A stretch of 64,000 nt of DNA from positions 49,610,749 through 49,674,748 of the forward strand of contig CM022298.1 in the NCBI GenBank assembly GCA_011799875.1, read 5' to 3'. The translations under genes were made by a program, and so were the position numbers. Every line of letters starts with the position of its first letter. Position 1 is the stretch's first letter. Positions 43,967 to 57,039 of this stretch are shown one piece after another. This stretch comes from Thinopyrum elongatum. Taxonomy: Eukaryota > Streptophyta > Magnoliopsida > Poales > Poaceae. The notes under the pieces were generated by a model. The model saw only the letters and a list, made by a program, of their open reading frames with translations, did no database searches and had not been told where the DNA came from.

Positions 43967-46900
43967 CCTACAAACCATGCGCTTGAGGCCCAACACGATC
44001 TACAAGAGAAGTTGCGTATATACATCACTCTCTTTCTGGCGCCGTTGCCGGGGAGTGAGTGCTTGAAGGTATTCGTTAGATGTTTTACACTAAGTTAAAG
44101 AGGAGCACGACCTTGTTGGAATTGATCTGTTGTCTGTTCCATTTGAGGAGTTCTTCCAGTTTTTTCAATCAAAAGGCCCTCGATAAAATAATCGTCACTT
44201 GCTACTGTCTGTAAGTACTACTTCTGTCATTAAGTCTCTATATATAGCTCAGCTCTTTCATTGCATGTATATATAATTATCCTCACTATATTATGCAATT
44301 GAAGATCGTCAAATGCAGAAAGCACAAATCTATGAATTGGGTTCATTACATAAATCTCATAGATGAATGGACGGTTAAATAAATGCGAAAGAAACCGAGG
44401 CCAACTTGCTACACTAGTTGCTTAAAAATCAAAACAAAGATAAAATACTCTTTCCTTACACTTCAAGTGAAGTGTTACTGTCTTCTGCATATTCGGTTTT
44501 CCCTTATTACTCGAGGTTATAGTATGGTAATTGATAGTTTATGCATGCATGCGCAGCTTCCACTTTATTCTCCTAGAGATTAAGCTTGAGCAAGGGACTG
44601 TAACCGTCTTAGACTCGAGACGAAAAGATCCCAAGAGTATGCGGCCATGACTAAAAATGCTCGAGAAGTAAGTTTGATCGATCGTTATCGCACCATATCG
44701 GCAACTTTGTTTCATTTCCTGATATCAAGTAATTGTTTTCTTTGTCTGGCGGGGTTTGGAAAGAGTTCACCGCAGAAGCTCCAGGACTGCCGGGGAGCTG
44801 CGATTTACACACCCGAAAGTAAGTACTACTACTAGTTCCGCCATCTCCCATGATTCTAGCTAGTTTCTCAATACCATTTAGCATGCTTGCTTATCAGTTG
44901 ATTGACCTCCTTTCTTGTAAAGTGGTTGTGGCAGGAAGGCGGGAATGATTTTGGTGGATACTACGTTTGCGAATCATCCGCCACACGACCTGTGAGCGGT
45001 CTACTCTAAAAAACAATATGAAGTGGTAAGCAATAATTTCACAATTTTATTTATTACCATCAGTTGTTGAGTTTCATTCATATTATGTATTTACCCCCTT
45101 CTTCAAATTAGATGTGGCAGATGCGGGATGAACTCCTACCACAAGATCGCATACGAGCAATTCAAGAGGAATTGGCGGGATTCTTTCTTGACCACGTCAT
45201 AAATAAAGCCGGAATACCATCTGGAACTTGACATCAATGTTAGGGATTGTAAGAGATCTTATATTTTATTGGGCTTCAGTCCGACCCTTTAGTCCCGGTT
45301 CCAGAACCGGGACAAATGGGCCTCTGGAACCGGGACAAATGGGCCTTTTTCTACTAGTTGGGTTGCTAGTAGTGTTGATTACTCCTTGTATTTGATGCTA
45401 TTTGGTTTTCCGGTGGAAGATCATATGTTTAGATACTTAATGCTCTTAATACCCCTCTGATTATGAACATGAATATGCTTTGTGGAGTAGTTACGTTTGT
45501 TCCTGAGGACATGGGAAAGTCTTGTTATAAGTAATCATGTGAATTTGGTATTCCTTCGATATTTTGATGAGATGTATGTTGTCTTTCCTCTAGTGGTGTT
45601 ATGTAACGTCGCCTACATGACCCTTCACCATGATTTGGGCCTAGGGAGGCATTGGGAAGTAATAATAGATGAGGGGTTGCTAAGTGACAGAAGCTTAAAC
45701 CATAGTTTATGCGTTGCTTTCGTAAGGGGCTGTTTGGATCCATATGTTTCATGCTATGGTTAGATTATCTTAATTCTTCTTTCGTAGTTGCAGATGCTTG
45801 CGAGAGGGGTTAATCATAAGTGGGAGGCCTGTCCAAGTAAGGGCAGCAACCAAGCACCGGTCCACCCACATATCAAATTACAAAGTAACGAACGCGAATC
45901 ATATGAGCATGATGAAAACTAGCTTGGCAGTAATTCCCATGTGTCCTCGGGAGCGCTTTGCTTCATATAAGAGTTCGTCCAGGCTTGTCCTTTGCTACAA
46001 AAAGGATTGGGCCACCTTTGCTGCACCTTAGTTACTTTTGCTCACTAGTTACTTTGTTACGTGTACCCATTACGAATTATCTTATCACACAACTATCTGT
46101 TACCGATAATTTCAGTGCTTGCAAAGAATACCTTGCTGAAAACCGTTGTCATTTCCTTCTGCTCCTCGTTGGGTTCGACACTCTTACTTATCGAAAGGAC
46201 TATATAGATCCTGTATACTTGTGGGTCATCAGACTCTTTTACTGGCGCCGTTGCCGGGGAGTTAAGCGCCTTTGCTAAGTGGAATTTGGTAAGGAAACAT
46301 TTACATAGTGTGCTGAAATTTACTGTCACTTGTCACTATGGAAAATAATCCTTTGAGGGCTTGTTCGGGGTATCTCACCTCGACCAGAAGAGCAAAGATT
46401 TGCTCCTCAACCTACTGCACCTAACAAAAATATTTATTATGAAATTCCTTTGGGTATGATAGAAAAACTGCTAGCTAATACTTATGCAGGAGAGGAACAC
46501 TACATCCTGATATGCATCTAATCTATGTGGATGAAGTTTGTTGATTATTTAAGCTTGCAGGTTTACCCGAGGATGATGTCAAGAAGAAGGTCTTCCCTTT
46601 ATCTTTTAAGGGAAAGGCATTGACATGGTATAGGCTATGTGATGATATTGGATCTGGAACTACAATGGATTGAAATTGGAATTTCATCAGAAGTTTTATC
46701 CTATGCATCTGGTTCATCGTGATTGGAATTATATATATAATTTTTGGCCTCGTGAAGGAGAAAGTATCGCTCAAGCTTGGGGGAGGCTTAGTCAATGATA
46801 TATTCATGCCCAATCATGAGCTCCCAAGAGAAATTATTATTCAAAATTTATGCTCGGCTTTCTCGTAATAATCAATCCATGCTCGATACTTCTTGTACTG

Positions 46901-49900
46901 GTTCTTTATGAAGAAGACTATTTAATTCAAATGGGATTTATTGGAAAGAATTAAACGCAACTCTGAAGATTGGGAACTCGACGAAGGTAATGAGTCAGGT
47001 ATAAACCTAAAGTTTGATTGTGTTAAATCTTTTATGGATACCGATGCTTTTCGTGATTTTAGCACTAAATATCTACTTGACTCTGAGATAGTAGCTTCTT
47101 TTTGTGAATCATTTGCTACTCATGTTGATCTCCCCAAGGATAAGTGGTTTAAATATCATCCTCCCTTGAATTAAAAGTAGTAGAACCTTTTAAAGTTGAA
47201 GAAGAAATTGTTACATATAATGTTGATCCTATTGTTCCTACTCCTTACATTGAGAAACCACCTTTTCCTGTTAGGATAAAGGATCATGCTAAAGCTTCAG
47301 CTGTGGTTCATAAGAGTTATTCTAGAACACCTACTCCCCCTGAACAAATTAATTTGAACCTAGTATTTCTATGGTTAAAGATCTCTTGGTTGATAATATG
47401 ATGGGCATGTTATTTATTTCTATGATGAAGCTGCAGAATTGCTAAACCTATGTTAAAGACAAACATAGACCCATTGTTGGCATCCCGTTGTTTCTGTTAA
47501 AATAGGAGATCATTGTTATCATGGTTTATGTGATGTGGGTGCTAGTGTGAGTGCAATTCCTTATACCTTATATCAAGAAATTATGAATGATATTGCACCT
47601 GCTGAGATAGAAGATATTGATGTTCTATTAAGCTTGCCAATAGAGATACTATAACACCAATTGGGATTGTTAGAGATGTTAATGTCTTGTGTGGGAAAAT
47701 AAAATACCCTATGATTTTCTTGTTCATGGTTCCCCACAAGATGATTTTTGTCCCATTATATTTGGTAGACCTTTCTTGAACACTATTAATGCTAGATAGA
47801 CTATGAGAAAGAAATTGTTACTGTAAGTTTTGGGGATGTGTCTCATGATTTTAATTTCTCTAAATTTCGTAGACAACCCCATGATAAAGAATTGCCTAGT
47901 AAGATGAAATTGTGGTCTTGCTTCTATTGCCGTTCCTCCTGCCGATCCTTAGAACAGTATTTGCTACCATGAAAATGATATGTTTCTGAATGAAAGAAAG
48001 GAATTAGATGAAATATTCTTTAACCAAATGCCTGTTTTGAAACACAATTTGCCTGTTGAAATCCTGAGATCCTCCTCCACCCAAGGGTGATCCCTTGTTT
48101 GAGCTTAAACAATTACCTGACACTTTGAAATATGCTTATCTTGATGAAAAGAAGATATATCCTGTTATATTAGTGCTAACCTTTCAGAGCATGAAGAAAA
48201 GAAATTATTGAAAACTCTGAAGAAGCACCGCGCTGCTATTGGATTACTCTTGATGATCTTAAGGGCATTAGTCCCACTCTATGTCAGCATAAAATTAATA
48301 TGGAGCCTGATGCTAAACCTTGTTGATCATCAACGACGGTTAATCCCAAGATGAAGGAAGTGGTAAGAAATGAAATATTAAATCTTCTTGAGGTAGGTAC
48401 AATTTATCCTTTGCTGATAGTAGATGGGTAAGTCCTGTTCATTGTGTCCCTAAGAAGGGAGGTATTACTGTTGTCCCTAATGATAAGAATTAATTGATCC
48501 CACAAGAATTGTTACAGGTTATAGAATGGTAATTGATTTTCGCAAATTAACAAAGCTACTAGAAAAGATCATTACACTCTACCTTTTATCGATCAAATGC
48601 TAGAAAGACTGTCCAAACATACACATTTTTGCTTTCTAGATGGTTATTCTGGTTTTTCTCAATACCTGTATCAAAAGAGGACCAAGAAAAGACCACTTTT
48701 ACTTGCCCTTCGGTACCTTGCTTATAGATGTATGCCTTTTGGTTTATGCAATGCACCTGCTACCTTTCAAAGATGTATGACTGCTATATTCTCTGACTTT
48801 TGTGAAAAGATTGTTGAGGTTTTCATGGATGATATCTCCATTTACGGAACTTCTTTTGATGATTGCTTAAGGAACCTTGATCAAGTTTTGCAGAGATGTG
48901 AAGAAACTAATCTTGTCTGAATTGGGAAAGTGCCACTTTATGGTTAATGAAGGTATTGTCTTGGGGCATAAATTTTTTGAAAGAGGTATTGAAGTTGATA
49001 AAGCTAAAGTAGATGCTATCGAAAAGATGCCGTGTCCTAAAGATATCAATGGTATAAGAAGTCTCCTTGGTCATGCTGGTTTCTATAGGAGGTTTATTAA
49101 AGACTTCTCTAAAATTTTCAGGCCTCTCACTAATATTTTGCAAAAAGATGTTCCTTTTGTTTTTTATGATGATTGTGTAGAAGCATTTGAAATACTTAAG
49201 AAGCCTTAATTCTGCACCTATTGTTCAACCACCTGATTGGAATCTACCTTTTGAAATTATGTGTGATGCTAGTGATTATGCTGTTGGTGTTATTCTAGGA
49301 CAAAGAGTTGATAAGAAATTGAATGTTATTCATTATGCTAGTAAAACTCTAGACAGTGCCCAGAGAAATTATGCTACTACTGAAAAAGAATTTTTAGCAG
49401 TTATTTTTGCTTGTGATAAGTTCAGATCTTATATTGTTGATTCCAAAGTAACTGTTCATACTAATCATGCTGCTATTAAATATCTATGTAAAAGAAAGAT
49501 GCTAAACTAGACTTATTAGATGGGTTCTCTTGCTGCAAGAATTTGATTTGCATATTATTGATAGAAAGGAGATGAGAACCCCGTTGCAGACAACTTGTCC
49601 AGGGTAGAAATGTTCTTGATGACCCACTGCCTATTGATGATAGCTTTCCTGATGAGCAATTAGCTGTCATAAATGCTTTTCGTAGTACTCCATGGTATCT
49701 GATTATGCTAATTATATTGTTGCTAAATTTATACCACCTAGTTTCACATACCAGCAAAGGAAGAAGTTTTTCTATGATTTAAGACATTACTTTTGGGATG
49801 ACCACACCTTTATAAAGAAGGAGTAGATGGTGTTATTAGATGTTGTGTACCTGAGCATGAACAGGAACAGATCCTACGCAAGTGCCACTCCGAGCTTACG

Positions 49901-50494
49901 GAGGACACCATGCTAGAGATAGAACTGCGCACAAGGTATTGCAATCTGGTTTTTATTGGCCTACTCTCTTCAAGGATGCTCATAAGTTTGTCTTGCTTGT
50001 GATGAATGCCAGAGAATTGGTAATATTGGTAGACGTCAGGAAATGCCTATGAATTATTCACTTGTTATTGAACCATTTGATGTTTGGGGTTTTGATTTAT
50101 GGGACCTTTTCCTTCCTAATGGGTATACACATATTTTAGTTGCTGTTGATTACGTTACTAAGTGGGTAGAAGCTAGTCCAACGAGTAGTGCGATCATAAC
50201 CTCTATTAAGATGCTTAAATAAGTTATTTTTCCGAGGTTTGGAGTCCCTAGATACTTGATGACTGATGGTGGTTCACATTTTATTCATGGTGTTTTCTGT
50301 AAAATGCTTGCAAATATGATGTCAACCATAGAATTGCATCTCCTTATCACCCTCAGTCCAGTGGTCAAGTAGAATTGAGCAATAGAGAAATTAAATTGAT
50401 TTTGCAAAAGACTGTTAATAGATCTAGAAAGAATTGGTCTAAGAAACTTGATGATGCATTACGGGCTTATAGAACTTCTTTAAAAACCCTATGG
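43425..50494 (+). repeat. Left arm of a giant inverted duplication (copy of 51853-59020)
   Basis: Read on the complementary strand, this follows the right arm element by element: LTR start, Athila PBS fragment (43995-44060), CACTA-3 protease (about 44090-45215) and terminus (to 45358), Gypsy LTR (45359-46242), primer site, gag, RT and integrase, up to the CACTA-4 terminus at 50495. It is 7070 bases against 7168. In every stretch I compared, this arm mainly lacks single bases, often in runs (GAGGGC for GAGGGGC, TATCTCACC for TATCTTCACC, GGATCTGG for GGATCCTGG). Confidence 0.9.
46338..50494 (+). pseudogene. Error-laden mirror copy of the Gypsy gag-pol
   Basis: Fragments in shifting frames match the intact-looking copy on the opposite strand: LLERIKRNSEDWELDEGNES (46941-47174), RCMPFGLCNAPATFQRCM and VFMDDISIYG (48597-48920), NGIRSLLGHAGFYRRFIKDF (48877-49209), CDASDYAVGVILGQ (49187-49510) and [20 protein letters not shown] (50375-50490). 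Frames break every 100-300 bases by one-base gaps, unlike the right-arm copy, which has only stop substitutions. Confidence 0.8.
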
Positions 50495-51434
50495 CACTAC
50501 AGGAACAGTTCTTTGCCGTCTGCCATGGCAGACGGCAAAGGCATGAATGGCGGTCGGCAAAGCTCTTTGCCGACTGCTAGCTGTCGGCAAAACAGTCCGG
50601 CTCAATTCCTGCCAGTAAAGGCCTTCTTTGCCATCTGCTTCAGAGAAGCGGACGACAAAGGTTTATGCCGTCAGCCGTTTGCGGCCAGCAGACGGCAAAG
50701 AGCGTAGACGGCAGTGAGGTGGGTGGGAGCCGTTAGGGGTTAACGGCGTGCTTTGCCGTCAGCCGGCAGACGGCAAAGAGGCTAAGGTCTTTGCCGTCTG
50801 CTGGCGGACGGCAAAGAGCCCAAATAGGAGTCACTGGGGAGCTGCCACGTGGCCTTATTTGCCGTCTGCTAGCTGTCGGCAAAGGGATTTGAATCTTTGC
50901 CGTCTGCCTACGCCGTTAACCCCTAACGGCTCCCACCTCACCTCACTGCCGTCTACGCTCTTTGCCGTCTGCTGGCCGCAAACGGCTGACGGCATAAACC
51001 TTTGTCGTCCGCTTCTCTGAAGCAGATGGCAAAGAAGGCCTTTACTGGCAGGAATTGAGCCGGACTGTTTGCCGACAGCTAGCAGTCGGCAAAGAGCTTT
51101 GCCGACCGCCATTCATGCCTTTGCCGTCTGCCATGGCAGACGGCAAAGAAGCTGATTCCTGTAGTGCCATAGGTTTTAAAAGCAGTTCTATAAGCCCGTA
51201 GAATCATCAAGTTTCTTAGACCAATTTTCTAGATCTATTAACAGTCTTTTGCAAAATCAATTAATTTCTCTATTGTCAATTCTACTTGACCACTGGACTG
51301 AGGGTGATAAGGAGATGCAATTCTATGGTTGACAATCATATTTAGCAAGCATTTTACAGAAAACACCATGAATAAAATGTGAACCACCATCAGTCATCAA
51401 GATCTAGGGACTCCAAACCTCGGAAAAATAACGT
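50495..51434. repeat. Fold-back centre: extra copies of the CACTA-4 end
   Basis: 50495-50908 is the inverted copy of the CACTA-4 right end. 50909-51153 is a direct copy of about 51598-51852. 51154-51434 is a direct, deletion-bearing copy of the integrase segment 51853-52130. The order (minus, plus, plus) looks like successive passes over the same molecule. Confidence 0.75.
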
Positions 51435-51852
51435 ATGGCAGACGGCAAAGATTCAAATCCCTTTGCCGACAGCTAGCAGACGGCAAATAAGGCCACGTGG
51501 CAGCTTCCCAGTGACTCCTATTTGGGCTCTTTGCCGTCCGCCAGCAGACGGCAAAGACCTTAGCCTCTTTGCCGTCTGCCGGCTGACGGCAAAGCACGCC
51601 GTTAACCCCTAACGGCTCCCACCTCACCTCACTGCCGTCTACGCTCTTTGCCGTCTGCTGGCCGCAAACGGCTGACGGCATAAACCTTTGTCGTCCGCTT
51701 CTCTGAAGCAGATGGCAAAGAAGGCCTTTACTGGCAGGAATTGAGCCGGACTGTTTGCCGACAGCTAGCAGTCGGCAAAGAGCTTTGCCGACCGCCATTC
51801 ATGCCTTTGCCGTCTGCCATGGCAGACGGCAAAGAAGCTGATTCCTGTAGTG
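51435..51852 (+). repeat. CACTA-4 right subterminal and terminal region
   Basis: TTTGCCGTCTGC/GCAGACGGCAAAG repeats ending AGCTGATTCCTGTAGTG, the inverted match of the element's left terminus. Confidence 0.85.
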
Positions 51853-54800
51853 CCATAGGGTTTTTAAAAGCAGTTCTATAAGCCCGTAATGCATCATCAA
51901 GTTTCTTAGACCAATTCTTTCTAGATCTATTAACAGTCTTTTGCAAAATCAATTTAATTTCTCTATTGCTCAATTCTACTTGACCACTGGACTGAGGGTG
52001 ATAAGGAGATGCAATTCTATGGTTGACATCATATTTAGCAAGCATTTTACAGAAAACACCATGAATAAAATGTGAACCACCATCAGTCATCAAGTATCTA
52101 GGGACTCCAAACCTCGGAAAAATAACTTATTTAAGCATCTTAATAGAGGTTTTATGATCAGCACTACTCGTTGGACTAGCTTCTACCCACTTAGTAACGT
52201 AATCAACAGCAACTAAAATATGTGTATACCCATTAGAGGAAGGAAAAGGTCCCATATAATCAAAACCCCAAACATCAAATGGTTCAATAACAAGTGAATA
52301 ATTCATAGGCATTTCCTGACGTCTACCAATATTACCAATTCTCTGGCATTCATCACAAGACAAGACAAACTTATGAGCATCCTTGAAGAGAGTAGGCCAA
52401 TAAAAACCAGATTGCAATACCTTGTGCGCAGTTCTATCTCTAGCATGGTGTCCTCCGTAAGCCTCGGAGTGGCACTTGCGTAGGATCTGTTCCTGTTCAT
52501 GCTCAGGTACACAACATCTAATAACACCATCTACTCCTTCTTTATAAAGGTGTGGGTCATCCCAAAAGTAATGTCTTAAATCATAGAAAAACTTCTTCCT
52601 TTGCTGGTATGTGAAACTAGGTGGTATAAATTTAGCAACAATATAATTAGCATAATCAGCATACCATGGAGTACTACGAAAAGCATTTATGACAGCTAAT
52701 TGCTCATCAGGAAAGCTATCATCAATAGGCAGTGGGTCATCAAGAACATTTTCTACCCTGGACAAGTTGTCTGCAACGGGGTTCTCATCTCCCTTTCTAT
52801 CAATAATATGCAAATCAAATTCTTGCAGCAAGAGAACCCATCTAATAAGTCTAGGTTTAGCATCTTTCTTTTACATAAGATATTTAATAGCAGCATGATT
52901 AGTATGAACAGTTACTTTGGAATCAACAATATAAGATCTGAACTTATCACAAGCAAAAATAACTGCTAAAAATTCTTTTTCAGTAGTAGCATAATTTCTC
53001 TGGGCACTGTCTAGAGTTTTACTAGCATAATGAATAACATTCAATTTCTTATCAACTCTTTGTCCTAGAATAACACCAACAGCATAATCACTAGCATCAC
53101 ACATAATTTCAAAAGGTAGATTCCAATCAGGTGGTTGAACAATAGGTGCAGAAATTAAGGCTTTCTTAAGTATTTCAAATGCTTCTACACAATCATCATA
53201 AAAAACAAAAGGAACATCTTTTTGCAAAATATTAGTGAGAGGCCTAGAAATTTTAGAGAAGTCTTTAATAAACCTCCTATAGAAACCAGCATGACCAAGG
53301 AGACTTCTTATACCATTGATATCTTTAGGACACGGCATCTTTTCGATAGCATCTACTTTAGCTTTATCAACTTCAATACCTCTTTCAAAAAATTTATGCC
53401 CCAAGACAATACCTTCATTAACCATAAAGTGGCACTTCTCCCAATTCAAGACAAGATTAGTTTCTTCACATCTCTGCAAAACTTGATCAAGGTTCCTTAA
53501 GCAATCATCAAAAGAAGTTCCGTAAATGGAGATATCATCCATGAAAACCTCAACAATCTTTTCACAAAAGTCAGAGAATATAGCAGTCATACATCTTTGA
53601 AAGGTAGCAGGTGCATTGCATAAACCAAAAGGCATACATCTATAAGCAAAGGTACCGAAAGGGCAAGTAAAAGTGGTCTTTTCTTGGTCCTCTTTTGATA
53701 CAGGTATTTGAGAAAAACCAGAATAACCATCTAGAAAGCAAAAATGTGTATGTTTGGACAGTCTTTCTAGCATTTGATCGATAAAAGGTAGAGTGTAATG
53801 ATCTTTTCTAGTAGCTTTGTTTAATTTGCGAAAATCAATTACCATTCTATAACCTGTAACAATTCTTTGTGGGATCAATTAATTCTTATCATTAGGGACA
53901 ACAGTAATACCTCCCTTCTTAGGGACACAATGAACAGGACTTACCCATCTACTATCAGCAATAGGATAAATTGTACCTACCTCAAGAAGATTTAATATTT
54001 CATTTCTTACCACTTCCTTCATCTTGGGATTTAACCGTCGTTGATGATCAACAACTGGTTTAGCATCAGGCTCCATATTAATTTTATGCTGACATAGAGT
54101 GGGACTAATGCCCTTAAGATCATCAAGAGTATATCCAATAGCAGCGCGGTGCTTCTTCAGAGTTTTCAATAATTTCTTTTCTTCATGCTCTGAAAGGTTA
54201 GCACTAATAATAACAGGATATATCTTCTTTTCATCAAGATAAGCATATTTCAAAGTGTCAGGTAATTGTTTAAGCTCAAACAAGGGATCACCCTTGGGTG
54301 GAGGAGGATCTCCAAGGATTTCAACAGGCAAATTGTGTTTCAAAACAGGCATTTGGTTAAAGAATATTTCATCTAATTCCTTTCTTTCATTCAGAAACAT
54401 ATCATTTTCATGGTCTAGCAAATACTGTTCTAAAGGATCGGCAGGAGGAACGGCAATAGAAGCAAGACCAACAATTTCATCCTTACTAGGCAATTCTTTA
54501 TCATGGGGTTGTCTACGAAATTTAGAGAAATTAAAATCATGAGACACATCCCCAAAACTTACAGTAACAATTTCTTTCTCATAGTCTATCTTAGCATTAA
54601 TAGTGTTCAAGAAAGGTCTACCAAATATAATGGGACAAAAATCATCTTGTGGGGAACCATGAACAAGAAAATCAGTAGGGTATTTTATTTTCCCACACAA
54701 GACATTAACATCTCTAACAATCCCAATTGGTGTTATAGTATCTCTATTGGCAAGCTTAATAGTAACATCAATATCTTCTATCTCAGCAGGTGCAATATCA

Positions 54801-56065
54801 TTCATAATTTCTTGATATAAGGTATAAGGAATTGCACTCACACTAGCACCCACATCACATAAACCATGATAACAATGATCTCCTATTTTAACAGAAACAA
54901 CGGGCATGCCAACAATGGGTCTATGTTTGTCTTTAACATCAGGTTTAGCAATTCTAGCAGCTTCATCATAGAAATAAATAACATGCCCATCAATATTATC
55001 AACCAAGAGATCTTTAACCATAGAAATACTAGGTTCAAATTTAATTTGTTCAGGGGGAGTAGGTGTTCTAGAATAACTCTTATGAACCACAGCTGAAGCT
55101 TTAGCATGATCCTTTATCCTAACAGGAAAAGGTGGTTTCTCAATGTAAGGAGTAGGAACAATAGGATCAACATTATATGTAACAATTTCTTCTTCAACTT
55201 TAAAAGGTTCTACTACTTTTAATTCAATGGGAGGATGATATTTAAACCACTTATCCTTGGGGAGATCAACATGAGTAGCAAATGATTCACAAAAAGAAGC
55301 TACTATCTCAGAGTCAAGTAGATATTTAGTGCTAAAATCACGAAAAGCATCGGTATCCATAAAAGATTTAACACAATCAAACTTTAGGTTTATACCTGAC
55401 TCATTACCTTCGTCGAGTTCCCAATCTTCAGAGTTGCGTTTAATTCTTTCCAATAAATCCCATTTGAATTCAATAGTCTTCTTCATAAAAGAACCAGTAC
55501 AAGAAGTATCGAGCATGGATTGATTATTACGAGAAAGCCGAGCATAAAATTTTTGAATAATAATTTCTCTTGGGAGCTCATGATTGGGGCATGAATATAT
55601 CATTGACTTAAGCCTCCCCCAAGCTTGAGCGATACTTTCTCCTTCACGAGGCCAAAAATTATATATATAATTCCAATCACGATGAACCAGATGCATAGGA
55701 TAAAACTTCTGATGAAATTCCAATTTCAATCCATTGTAGTTCCAGGATCCAATATCATCACATAGCCTATACCATGTCAATGCCTTTCCCTTAAAAGATA
55801 AAGGGAAGACCTTCTTCTTGACATCATCCTCGGGTAAACCTGCAAGCTTAAATAATCAACAAACTTCATCCACATAGATTAGATGCATATCAGGATGTAG
55901 TGTTCCATCTCCTGCATAAGTATTAGCTAGCAGTTTTTCTATCATACCCAAAGGAATTTCATAATAAATATTTTTGTTAGGTGCAGTAGGTTGAGGAGCA
56001 AATCTTTGCTCTTCTGGTCGAGGTGAAGATACCCCGAACAAGCCCCTCAAAGGATTATTTTCCAT
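51853..56065 (-). pseudogene. Gypsy (Athila-type) gag-pol with four stop codons
   Basis: Starts MENNPLRGLFGVSSPRPEEQ at 56065. Gag: FPLSFKGKALTWYRL to REIIIQKFYARLS. Protease: LCDVGASVSAIPYTLY near 54850. Reverse transcriptase: GYRMVIDFRKLNKATRKDHY, RCMPFGLCNAPATFQRCM and VFMDDISIYG (Y-x-D-D box as FMDD). RNase H: FEIMCDASDYAVGVILG to TTEKEFLAVIFACDKFRSY. Integrase: zinc H-H-C-C ([19 protein letters not shown]) and D, D, E residues in [17 protein letters not shown] and SSGQVELSN. Stops: TGA 55856-55858, TAA 53879-53881, TAA 52871-52873, TAA 52127-52129; frames otherwise stay open (633 and 335 codons). The frame ends at FKNPM, cut by CACTA-4, and resumes at 34216. Recent but inactive. Confidence 0.9.
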
Positions 56066-56142
56066 AGTGACAAGTGACAGTAAATTTCAGCACACTATGT
56101 AAATGTTTCCTTACCAAATTCCACTTAGCAAAGGCGCTTAAC

Positions 56143-56160
56143 TCCCCGGCAACGGCGCCA
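56143..56160 (-). other. Primer binding site of the Gypsy element
   Basis: The minus strand reads TGGCGCCGTTGCCGGGGA, eleven bases after the LTR end: the Athila-type tRNA-Asp site. Confidence 0.85.
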
Positions 56161-56171
56161 GAAAAGAGTCT

Positions 56172-57039
56172 TGATGACCCACAAGTATACAGGATCTATC
56201 ATAGTCCTTTCGATAAGTAAGAGTGTCGAACCCAACGAGGAGCAGAAGGAAATGACAAACGGTTTTCAGCAAGGTATTCTTTGCAAGCACTGAAATTATC
56301 GGTAACAGATAGTTGTGTGATAAGATAATTCGTAATGGGTAACAAGTAACAAAAGTAACTAAGGTGCAGCAAGGTGGCCCAATCCTTTTTGTAGCAAAGG
56401 ACAAGCCTGGACGAACTCTTATATGAAGCAAAGCGCTCCCGAGGACACATGGGAATTACTGCCAAGCTAGTTTTCATCATGCTCATATGATTCGCGTTCG
56501 TTACTTTGATAATTTGATATGTGGGTGGACCGGTGCTTGGTTGCTGCCCTTACTTGGACAGGCCTCCCACTTATGATTAACCCCTCTCGCAAGCATCTGC
56601 AACTACGAAAGAAGAATTAAGATAAATCTAACCATAGCATGAAACATATGGATCCAAATCAGCCCCTTACGAAGCAACGCATAAACTATGGTTTAAGCTT
56701 CTGTCACTCTAGCAACCCATCATCTACTTATTACTTCCCAATGCCTTCCCCTAGGCCCAAATCATGGTGAAGTGTCATGTAGTCGACGTTCACATAACAC
56801 CACTAGAGGAAAGACAACATACATCTCATCAAAATATCGAAGGAATACCAAATTCACATGATTACTTATAACAAGACTTCTCCCATGTCCTCAGGAACAA
56901 ACGTAACTACTCACAAAGCATATTCATGTTCATAATCAGAGGGGTATTTAAGAGCATTAAGTATCTAAACATATGATCTTCCACCGAATAAACCAACTAG
57001 CATCAAATACAAGGAGTAATCAACACTACTAGCAACCCA
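56172..57039 (-). repeat. 5' LTR of the Gypsy element, incomplete
   Basis: Matches 29890-30757 and ends at AGCAACCCA, where CACTA-3 starts. The missing 650 bases of the LTR start are not in the window. Confidence 0.85.

Larger units (their letters stand above)
34217..51852 (+). mobile_element. CACTA-4, inserted in the Gypsy integrase; real extent probably about 7 kb
   Basis: The left end is CACTACTGGAATCTGGG at 34217, and the right end is the complement of CACTACAGGAATCAGC, ending at 51852. On the minus strand the integrase reads CCCTATGG before it and TGGGTATG after it, so TGG is the 3-base target duplication and its removal restores one continuous reading frame. Subterminal repeats TTTGCCGTCTGC and complement fill both ends. 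One multi-exon gene lies on the plus strand. The tandem copy, the gap and the folded segment (41055-51434) are inside these limits but are probably not part of the element. Confidence 0.8.
29890..57039 (-). mobile_element. Gypsy retrotransposon (Athila-type) inserted in CACTA-2, itself interrupted by CACTA-4
   Basis: Minus-strand order: incomplete 5' LTR 57039-56172, primer site, gag-protease-RT-RNase H-integrase from 56065 down to 51853, interruption by CACTA-4, rest of integrase 34216-33690, 3' internal region with one ORF, purine tract, 3' LTR 31409-29890. The tRNA-Asp type primer site and the RT sequence style (MLERLSKHTHFCFLDGYSGF) place it near Athila. At least five in-frame stops show it is dead. 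The possible target duplication at the 3' LTR side is CGCTC (29885-29889); the other side is lost because CACTA-3 interrupts the 5' LTR. The stretch 39793-51434 within these limits is probably assembly artefact. Confidence 0.8.

Noticed and set aside
56199..56486. 95-codon minus frame, also at 29914-30204 and 45798-46278
   Set aside because: Lies inside LTRs of the Gypsy element and has no domain; it persists only because the LTR copies are similar.
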